Origin: a virus
Direction: 5' to 3' (one strand)
DNA length: 64,000 nucleotides
IMG/VR virus record: IMGVR_UViG_3300035181_002074
Span: 62,001 to 126,000 of that record
Part shown: in pieces, positions 57,832 through 64,000 of the stretch
How positions within the stretch are numbered: the stretch's first letter is position 1
Layout: every line of letters begins with the position of its first letter
Position numbers and translations under genes: made by a program
The notes under the pieces: generated by a model
The model's input: only the letters and a program-made list of their open reading frames with translations
The model's database searches: none
Told to the model about the DNA's origin: nothing

Positions 57832-58710
57832 ATGGCAGATTTAAGTAAAGCAAAAAAAGGCATTTATGCCGTATCACCCGAAGGTACCATTGACTCAGCG
57901 CAATCATTTGAGACAATGGAGCCTATTTACAATGGCAGGGATGTGCGCGAGAATTTTCTTTTCGGCGTACCGATGACTGCTCCATTAACAGGTGAAAAAT
58001 TAACTGATCGTATGTTGGATAAGTACGTTAAACGCGCTATCAATCTTGTGGAAACGGAATCAAAAATTGATATTCAGCCGCGAGTTAAAAGAACACGCCA
58101 GCCGTTTCATAGCAAAGATTACACACATTATATTCACTTGGAAATTCCACATAAGCCGATTCGTAAAGTTATTAGTATTTCTATTTCTGCTGCAAATTAT
58201 GCAGATACACCTGACCAGAATGAACAATTTCCGAATGGTTTGAAACTTTATACTATGCCTAACGAATGGGTAGATATGGCGAATGCTACTAGAGGGGTAT
58301 TAAATATTAACCCGTTTTCACCAGCATTTTCGCCGGTAGGGGCAGCCGCTGAATTTGGTACTGCAGGTGCAACACCGATCACCCATTTTCTTGGACAGAT
58401 GTCTTTTATTCCGGGCTTTTGGAATATTGAAGTACTGTGCGGAGTTGGATGCGAAAAAACCGGCATGATTCCTGTTAGTTTTAACGAATTACTGGGAATG
58501 AAGGCAGCAATGCTTGCTTTAGATAATTTAATTCCAATGTTTCGCGTAAGCTCTCAATCGTTAGGTGTTGACGGTTTAAGTCAAAGCGTGAATGATAATC
58601 TTTTTACTTTGCTAGCAAATAAACGTAAACAACTAGAAGCTGATTACGATAAACTTTTAAAATCACTGAAGACTAATTACTCACAACGGTTCTTCATGAC
58701 GAGCGTCTAA
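57832..58710 (+). CDS. Probable head-tail adaptor or neck protein
   Basis: A 292-residue structural protein. The N-terminal part includes LTDRMLDKYVKRAINLVETE then a beta region with HKPIRKVISISIS. The centre has GQMSFIPGFWNIEVLCGVG, and a helical C-terminus follows. The layout recalls connector/adaptor proteins next to tail genes in SPO1- and T4-like phages. Inference from order and fold pattern. Confidence 0.6.
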   Translation: MADLSKAKKGIYAVSPEGTIDSAQSFETMEPIYNGRDVRENFLFGVPMTAPLTGEKLTDRMLDKYVKRAINLVETESKIDIQPRVKRTRQPFHSKDYTHYIHLEIPHKPIRKVISISISAANYADTPDQNEQFPNGLKLYTMPNEWVDMANATRGVLNINPFSPAFSPVGAAAEFGTAGATPITHFLGQMSFIPGFWNIEVLCGVGCEKTGMIPVSFNELLGMKAAMLALDNLIPMFRVSSQSLGVDGLSQSVNDNLFTLLANKRKQLEADYDKLLKSLKTNYSQRFFMTSV

Positions 58711-58724
58711 GAGGGGAAATAATC

Positions 58725-59975
58725 ATGACCCCAAAAGATAATATTACAATTCAAAAAACTATCGCCGACTACTTCAGCACATTGCCTGTAACGAGTCAGA
58801 CATTAATAGTTCAGGCGATTAATGATCAAGTATCACCGTTATTGGCTACATATGCCAACCAATTAGGAATGAGCCCAGCAGATTATACTATTAATTTAGC
58901 TATTAATCAATCAATCCAAGAGGCAACCAAATCGTTAGCTAAATCCGAATCACTATATTCTATAGTACTGACAAACAGCCATACCTCTACACAAGATATT
59001 CAAAATCTTGTTGATGAGTTGGTATATAAAAGTTATTTCAATAATCAGGAACTTAATAAAAGCTTAAAGAATGCTGCAATCGGATTAGGAATGGCGGCAA
59101 TGTTTGCTAATCCTAGTGCTGCTCAGGGGTTAAAAGTTCAGAGCCCATCAAAAGCGACTTCTTATTTAACTCATTCCGCACCAAAAACTGCAGATATGCG
59201 TACAACGTTTGAACCAGAGCCGTGGGGCAGTCAACCAGAAGATGCTTTTTTACATAACACCATGCAACTCGAAACAAGCGGCGGCAAGAATACCCAGCAT
59301 AAAAAAATCACCTCCGGTCCACAAGCCGGACAGACAGCTATTGGTAGGTGGGCATTATTGCCCAACACTATCCGTGAAATGCATAATCGAAATAAAGGCC
59401 ACTGGGGGCATCCAGATTTAGAGCGTCTTGGCAGCATGAATGATACCCAAATGTCTAAATATTTACAATTAAATCCGGGCATTGAATTACATATTGCCCG
59501 TACTCTGGCTAAATTCGTAAATAAGAAGCAATGCGGCGATAAACTGAAATGTGCATATTCTTGGAAATTTGGCCATAATTTATCACCGAACGATATCGGC
59601 GCAGATAAATTAAATAATAGTTATGTGCAAGACTACCATAAATTACAGCAAGGTAAGTCACCTCGCGGATTGAGACCAGCATCGTTTGGATTTCCGTTAC
59701 AGCCAGCAAAAACACTAACCCCTAAACAACCGTTCCAGATCCTTAAAAGTGAAGCAGCTGATTTTGCTCCACGATTGAAACAATGGATCAAAGCTCGCGA
59801 AGACAAAGAGCAAGATACTATTTCAAATACTATGAAGCAGTATGATGATTTACGTGCAGTATCAGCCGTACCCGATAGTGGTACCAAGCCAGATGATCGA
59901 TTGAATCTTGATTTAGATAATCCCATGGATCGTATTAAACTTGCTATCAGAAAAGTTGTAGGTAAAGACGAATGA
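58725..59975 (+). CDS. Virion protein with lytic transglycosylase-like domain
   Basis: A 416-residue protein. Residues ~175-260 resemble a soluble lytic transglycosylase: MQLETSGGKN with catalytic-like E183, then QTAIGRWALLPNTI, and a helical part that may close the cleft. The flanks are helical or low complexity. It would cut peptidoglycan during infection. GAGGGGAAATAATC precedes the ATG. Overlaps the next gene by 4 nt. Confidence 0.7.
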   Translation: MTPKDNITIQKTIADYFSTLPVTSQTLIVQAINDQVSPLLATYANQLGMSPADYTINLAINQSIQEATKSLAKSESLYSIVLTNSHTSTQDIQNLVDELVYKSYFNNQELNKSLKNAAIGLGMAAMFANPSAAQGLKVQSPSKATSYLTHSAPKTADMRTTFEPEPWGSQPEDAFLHNTMQLETSGGKNTQHKKITSGPQAGQTAIGRWALLPNTIREMHNRNKGHWGHPDLERLGSMNDTQMSKYLQLNPGIELHIARTLAKFVNKKQCGDKLKCAYSWKFGHNLSPNDIGADKLNNSYVQDYHKLQQGKSPRGLRPASFGFPLQPAKTLTPKQPFQILKSEAADFAPRLKQWIKAREDKEQDTISNTMKQYDDLRAVSAVPDSGTKPDDRLNLDLDNPMDRIKLAIRKVVGKDE

Positions 59976-60478
59976 ATATAGCAGCTAATCAAATTCAAGA
60001 AAAGAAACTTGCTGGCGTTTGTAAAAATGGCCCAGTTGTGTATATCCTTACTAAAGGAGGACTCCACAGCATGTTCTCACGTGATGGAAAAGGTGATATA
60101 GTATCACTTGCCGCCGCCCCACACCGAGCGATTTGTACTTTTTTTGCTGAAAAGAAAGATCCTAGTATTAAGTGGCACAGTGATTTTTTATCTAAAACTG
60201 ATGGAACTGAAATTGACTTAATTAAGAACGAAGAAGATCAATTTCAAAAATATCGTAAAATGATTTGGTTTCAAACTGAAGATTTCTATAAATCGGAAGC
60301 GTCCGATATTTATTTCGTATATGATACATCATCAAATGATATCTGGATCTCTGATTTGAATGAAATTAAAGAAGATTTACAAAAGAATGAAATTAACCGA
60401 AATTGTATAGTTCGACCAATCGATCTCAGTGCTCCGCCAAGAATGCTGGATCTTTGTGATGAATTCAAAGTGGAATAA
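59972..60478 (+). CDS. Virion-region protein of unknown function
   Basis: A 168-residue alpha/beta protein, beginning with a strand pair (GPVVYILTKGGLHSMF). The middle is acidic (EIDLIKNEEDQFQKYRKM). No recognised motif. ATGA overlap with the transglycosylase gene; its stop is immediately followed by the next ATG. Confidence 0.6.
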   Translation: MNIAANQIQEKKLAGVCKNGPVVYILTKGGLHSMFSRDGKGDIVSLAAAPHRAICTFFAEKKDPSIKWHSDFLSKTDGTEIDLIKNEEDQFQKYRKMIWFQTEDFYKSEASDIYFVYDTSSNDIWISDLNEIKEDLQKNEINRNCIVRPIDLSAPPRMLDLCDEFKVE

Positions 60479-60727
60479 ATGACTTCGCTAGAACGTCGTT
60501 TTTTACTGTTTTGTTCGTTGCAAGATAAACAAGGCTACGGCATAAAACCTTATGCAATGACTATTGTTCGTCAATTATTGAATCGGATGAAACATATTAT
60601 TATTGAACATGACTGCGAAGTATATGAGTTTACAAAGTTCGGTGAAATGATTTATATCGTATATCGATACGAGAATTCTCGTTTTGTATATCAGTCGAGA
60701 TTAAAGGTAGATTATGGCAGAAAATAA
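60479..60727 (+). CDS. Small protein of unknown function
   Basis: An 82-residue basic protein: helices (LERRFLLFCSLQDK, MTIVRQLLNRMKHIII) then strands with many tyrosines (EMIYIVYRYENSRFVY). It overlaps the next gene by 14 nt. Unrecognised. Confidence 0.6.
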   Translation: MTSLERRFLLFCSLQDKQGYGIKPYAMTIVRQLLNRMKHIIIEHDCEVYEFTKFGEMIYIVYRYENSRFVYQSRLKVDYGRK

Positions 60728-61598
60728 ATTAGGACCAAGAGGGAGAAAATCAAAAGCGCCCAGTGGTAATCAGCTAATCAACGGATTAGTTAATTATCAG
60801 GTTAGTTTTGATAAAGCTGCATTCGATCATTTAATCAGATCGCAAGGCGTAGCTATGACTCATTACAGAGCAATTCCCGACCCACGCGGAATGTCTTCTC
60901 GTGGAGACAGTCATGCCGTAGGAACCGCTAGACAATCCGTAGATGGATACATTTATAAAGAAGCAGGTACTATTACCGCATTTTTTAGTAATAATAGCAA
61001 TAATCCCAAGGCAGCTGAATCCAGTGTGCTTGAACATGCTACTGCCTATATTACTGCCCCAGATTTTTATGATGACAAGCCTGAATGTCCTGTATTGTTT
61101 AGTCCATGGGACAGACTTTTCCTTAAAGATATCGAAATCCGTGTAGTTACTTCTCAGGAATTAGAAGCATCTCAAACCGGTATTGATATCCTGCAATTCC
61201 CTGCTACATGTGTTGAACACTTAATAGATGCCCATGGCGTTGAATATATTGAAGGAGTGGATTTTGAAATTACCACCGAAGGGCATATTCAATGGATAAG
61301 CCAAAATAGACCCGGATTCGATCCAGAGCTTGGCAGAGGACGAGTGTTTGCCGTTAGGTTCCGTTATACCCCTTTTTTCGTCGTTGATCGCCTATTACAT
61401 GAAATCCGCGTCAGTCAGGTGACCAATCCAAGAACAAATAAGCGCAGCCTAGAACGCATGCCTTATCAAGTATCTGTTGTTCGAGAGTATGTATTCAGGG
61501 ATATGAACCGTAATAACTCAAAAGACGAAAATACCGACCATTCCCGCTTCCAAGATGCTCCATCCCCAGCTGGCCGAATGGGCCCGAAAGACTATTAA
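60714..61598 (+). CDS. Structural protein, probable neck or tail-completion
   Basis: A 294-residue protein with a basic start (GPRGRKSKAPSG) and a long beta-rich body (FDITTEGH-type strands, VFAVRFRYTPFFVVDRLL). It is similar in style to neck proteins near the tail in large myoviruses. Ends with a disordered Pro/Asp tail. Call rests on position and composition. Confidence 0.55.
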   Translation: MAENKLGPRGRKSKAPSGNQLINGLVNYQVSFDKAAFDHLIRSQGVAMTHYRAIPDPRGMSSRGDSHAVGTARQSVDGYIYKEAGTITAFFSNNSNNPKAAESSVLEHATAYITAPDFYDDKPECPVLFSPWDRLFLKDIEIRVVTSQELEASQTGIDILQFPATCVEHLIDAHGVEYIEGVDFEITTEGHIQWISQNRPGFDPELGRGRVFAVRFRYTPFFVVDRLLHEIRVSQVTNPRTNKRSLERMPYQVSVVREYVFRDMNRNNSKDENTDHSRFQDAPSPAGRMGPKDY

Positions 61599-61599
61599 C

Positions 61600-61610
61600 C
61601 CTAATATTTT
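61600..61610 (+). promoter_or_regulatory. Late promoter motif CCTAATATTTT
   Basis: Exact copy, in the 27-nt gap before the 61626 gene. CTAAGGAAACCTT follows as the ribosome-binding site. Confidence 0.6.
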
Positions 61611-61625
61611 CACTAAGGAAACCTT

Positions 61626-61964
61626 ATGGCAATACAATCATATCAATCACCAAAAAAACCCTCATCGGTCGTCCAAGGTGGTAATTCTAATCATGTTGGT
61701 ATCTTATCTCCTGTCGGCGATTTGACGGCAGCTAAATCAGTTGGCGAAAATTGCATTATTGCATGCTTTAATAGTACCAATCAGGTTCAATTTATTCGTA
61801 CCGGTGATAACACTGTTACAATTGGTACCAGCTATGTAGATAATATCCCTGTCCCACCGGATAGTTATATATATATAAATACCGGCGGCTATCGATTTAT
61901 AATCGGATCTTCTGGCATGTATGGTTACAAATTAATGGATGAATCTGCCCCAAGTTACGAGTAA
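61626..61964 (+). CDS. Small beta-rich structural protein
   Basis: A 112-residue protein, mostly beta (AAKSVGENCIIACFNSTNQV, SYIYINTGGYRFIIGSSGMY). Likely a capsid or tail decoration protein, transcribed from its own late promoter. No family recognised. Confidence 0.6.
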   Translation: MAIQSYQSPKKPSSVVQGGNSNHVGILSPVGDLTAAKSVGENCIIACFNSTNQVQFIRTGDNTVTIGTSYVDNIPVPPDSYIYINTGGYRFIIGSSGMYGYKLMDESAPSYE

Positions 61965-61967
61965 GCT

Positions 61968-62534
61968 ATGTCAAACAACGACGATCTTAAATGCAAAACA
62001 ATGGGGAACAGGCTTTTTAAAAAACAACGCGCCGCTTTATCTAAAGCTAAATTGAATGAAGCTCCATCAGGTGCTGCAATACCCAAATTACCATCCATGC
62101 CTAAATTACCAGTAGCTCCAGTAGCTCCGGGTAAAAATCCTGCAGGCCAAGCAGCTAAGCAATCAATGCAAGCAGCTAAAGGTCAAAATACTAAAGTTGC
62201 CCAAGCACCAAAAGCTCCAAAATCGTTACAAACTCCGAAGGCTCCAACGACTCCGAAGATCGGAAAATCAGAATTACGCTTGAGTGAAAAAGAATTATAT
62301 ACCGATTGTGAACATTGCGGAACGCCACAATTTACGAAAACAGCGGCAGGACCAGAATATGCTCCATGCGCATGTTTCATGGTAACTAAGTCTGAAAAAT
62401 TTGTTACACTTAGTAAAAATGAATCAGGTTACTCTTTAGACTTCAATCCGAAATCAGATCCAGAATCTGTTAAGGCATTCCTTTTAGCTTTGAAAGCAAA
62501 ATTACTAGTTACGAAAAAATTTGGGGATCAATAA
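61968..62534 (+). CDS. Protein with Pro/Ala/Lys linker and zinc-like finger
   Basis: A 188-residue protein. The N-terminus is basic, then a long Pro/Ala/Lys-rich linker (residues ~25-95). A finger with CEHCGTPQ and CACF (~105-140) follows, then a small domain at the C-terminus. Possibly a DNA- or virion-binding adaptor. Unrecognised. Confidence 0.6.
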   Translation: MSNNDDLKCKTMGNRLFKKQRAALSKAKLNEAPSGAAIPKLPSMPKLPVAPVAPGKNPAGQAAKQSMQAAKGQNTKVAQAPKAPKSLQTPKAPTTPKIGKSELRLSEKELYTDCEHCGTPQFTKTAAGPEYAPCACFMVTKSEKFVTLSKNESGYSLDFNPKSDPESVKAFLLALKAKLLVTKKFGDQ

Positions 62535-63689
62535 ATGGATAACCTTTGGTGTGCAATGGTGAGTAAGCAAATAGCCGACTCGATCCGTAAAGACCTTGAT
62601 GGTGGTCGATTTGCGGATGCTACCAATGCTACTAACCTACTTAAAGCATTCCAACAAAACATTTCCAATATGTGCCAGCAAAACGGTGGACGTGTTCACG
62701 TATTTTTGCCTGAATGGATGGTAATGGAATGTCCACAATCCGTTGCGGAACAAATCCCACAATTATTGGCAAGCTTCAATGAGCAAATTGGTCATTCAAT
62801 GGCCTGCGGTATAGGCTTAGATTTTTCAGAAGCCGTGAAAGCTGTTCATCAGTCTGAACGTAGTGGTGAAATCTGCTTATACGAAGAAAAGACCTTGAAG
62901 TCGGAAGGATTATCTATTCCGCCCAATCTTTTTGATTACACCGATCAATCAGTAGCTAATAATGATGGAACTAACGCAGAAGAGCAAGAATTTGCCTCTG
63001 CACCAGATTTCCAGAATTCAGTTAAATTAGCGCAAGCCCAAATCCAAGCAATCATCCAGCAATTAGGCGGAGATGCCCAAGAAAAAGCTCAACAACAAAT
63101 TCAGCAGATTCAACAACAACAAGCACAGGCGCAACAAGCTCAGCAACAGCCACGTGATCTTACGGAAGCGTTACATGGCCAACAAATCCAAGGTCGCAAT
63201 CCATACAGTGGTGATTCAGCTAAACCAGAAGATAAAAAAGAATCTAAATCCGATTCTAAAGAAACTAAAAAAGACGAACCAGAAGCATCCGAAGAAGATG
63301 ATGGAAACGACGAAGTCCAGCAAAAACTTGGCGCCGCATTATTACATATCAAACAGCAAATTCCACAACTAATGGATCTCGCTGAAAAGAATCCAGATGC
63401 ATTCAAACAGTCAATGTCACTTGTTCAAAAACTTTTGAATCTCACAAAAAAGACCAAAGGTCAAGTTGAGAAAAGTGAAATGGAAATCTTGACTGAGGAT
63501 TTAAATAAAAAAATTATCCATTTACCGGTTGGCACAATCAAAGACCGCAAGAAAAAAGTATTAGTAAATGGAAAAGCTGTATGGCGCAGTATCATCAGTG
63601 GAGAGGTCCGCGATTTACAAGGCCAGCCTGTTTCTGTGAAGTCATCTAATCTCTCCGCATCCAAAGGCAAGCAAGCCGGAGAGAAATAA
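62535..63689 (+). CDS. Virion-region protein with Gln-rich centre
   Basis: A 384-residue protein. Residues ~1-150 form a folded domain (VFLPEWMVMECPQSVAEQIP, MACGIGLDFSEAVKAV). Residues ~165-270 are Gln-, then Lys/Glu/Asp-rich. The C-terminal part ends with VLVNGKAVWRSIISGEVRDL. Its ATG directly follows the previous stop. Could be a structural or assembly protein; no known family. Confidence 0.6.
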   Translation: MDNLWCAMVSKQIADSIRKDLDGGRFADATNATNLLKAFQQNISNMCQQNGGRVHVFLPEWMVMECPQSVAEQIPQLLASFNEQIGHSMACGIGLDFSEAVKAVHQSERSGEICLYEEKTLKSEGLSIPPNLFDYTDQSVANNDGTNAEEQEFASAPDFQNSVKLAQAQIQAIIQQLGGDAQEKAQQQIQQIQQQQAQAQQAQQQPRDLTEALHGQQIQGRNPYSGDSAKPEDKKESKSDSKETKKDEPEASEEDDGNDEVQQKLGAALLHIKQQIPQLMDLAEKNPDAFKQSMSLVQKLLNLTKKTKGQVEKSEMEILTEDLNKKIIHLPVGTIKDRKKKVLVNGKAVWRSIISGEVRDLQGQPVSVKSSNLSASKGKQAGEK

Positions 63690-63693
63690 TCTC

Positions 63694-64000
63694 ATGGCTG
63701 ATTCATTTAAAATCGGATGTAACGCCGAAGAAATAGCAACCCAGCTCGGAGTAGCAGTCGAAGAAGTCCAAGGCCAGCTCCAAAGCGCCATGGAAAATCT
63801 ATCTGCATCTACTCATGCATTCATCGTACAAAAAGCCAATACCGACCTTGCACATAATGATTATCTTCGTAATGCATTCTTAGGTAAAGGCGATAAAATC
63901 ACACATAATTTACAATCTGATCAGCATCCATTAGTATCACCCGATGCTAAGAATCTTCGTTGGAATAAGCTCGGTAATAATATGTGGGTAGTTGAACTTG
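63694..64000 (+). CDS. Start of a further virion-region gene (cut by window end)
   Basis: A partial protein of at least 102 residues, ATG at 63694, 4 nt after the previous stop. The sequence begins ADSFKIGCNAEEIATQLGVA, a helix-turn-helix-like segment. It continues through AFLGKGDKITHNLQSDQHPL and ends in WNKLGNNMWVVEL. It stays open to the end of the window. Function unknown; probably virion. Confidence 0.65.
   Translation, partial: MADSFKIGCNAEEIATQLGVAVEEVQGQLQSAMENLSASTHAFIVQKANTDLAHNDYLRNAFLGKGDKITHNLQSDQHPLVSPDAKNLRWNKLGNNMWVVEL

Noticed and set aside
1-64000. tRNA genes, integrase, insertion sequences, CRISPR arrays and riboswitches
   Set aside because: I found no sequence that I could fold or translate into any of these with confidence; a tRNAscan or Infernal run would be decisive.

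Overview
This window looks like a 64 kb piece of a large, lytic, tailed double-stranded DNA phage, probably a myovirus with a T4-like recombination core. It has low GC content and the standard genetic code. Genes are packed head to tail with 1-20 nt overlaps or gaps. I see no tRNA, integrase, CRISPR array, insertion sequence or host housekeeping operon. The host cannot be named from sequence alone. The promoters follow the ordinary bacterial sigma-70 consensus, which suggests that host RNA polymerase reads the early genes.

Layout. (1) 56-25130, almost entirely minus strand, is DNA metabolism: DnaB-like helicase, DnaG-like primase, UvsX/RecA-like recombinase, gp32-like single-stranded DNA-binding protein, DnaE-type polymerase with a PHP domain, a metallophosphoesterase, class II ribonucleotide reductase followed by an HNH endonuclease, RuvC-like resolvase, SbcC/gp46-like ATPase, GroEL, and a winged-helix replication or regulatory protein. 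A secreted-type S8 subtilase sits inside this block with its own promoter. (2) 25131-25336 is an AT-rich divergent intergenic region with a perfect 10-bp inverted repeat, and is a candidate replication origin or switch. (3) 25337-44931, plus strand, carries a UvsW-like helicase, a sigma factor that ends before a complete region 4, GroES, SbcD/gp47, terminase, portal, a MuF-like head protein, a prohead protease fused to ParB-like and kinase-like domains, and a 2,042-residue repeat protein. (4) 44928-46096 is a small minus-strand island. (5) 46262-48939 encodes a small protein, scaffold and major capsid protein, followed by an intrinsic terminator. (6) 49052-52566 is an accessory cluster of tiny, aromatic-rich, overlapping genes, a pentapeptide-repeat protein and a nucleotidyltransferase-like gene. 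(7) 52570-57380 holds a VWA/metallopeptidase-like protein with its MoxR-type AAA+ partner, small genes and a ClpP-like protease. (8) 57406-64000 holds neck, tail and virion genes, including an apparent virion transglycosylase.

How it fits together. The GroEL/GroES pair and the SbcC/SbcD (gp46/gp47) pair are each split across the central divergent region, one partner on each strand. Early promoters share one geometry: a -35 element, exactly 17 bp, then a -10 element. The predicted transcription start falls either exactly on the ATG (five leaderless genes: 4129-, 16315-, 49052+, 50455+, 52813+) or on the first base of the ribosome-binding site. Late genes carry a different motif, CCTAATATTTT, with no -35. 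This fits a phage sigma factor (26766) that, like T4 gp55, would read only a -10 element.

The most unusual features are: a roughly 33-residue module shared, without gaps, between the major capsid protein N-terminus and the middle of the prohead-protease fusion; the leaderless promoter architecture; the subtilase in the replication cluster; the paralogous mini-protein cluster, one member of which appears to start with ATC; and the MoxR/VWA pair.
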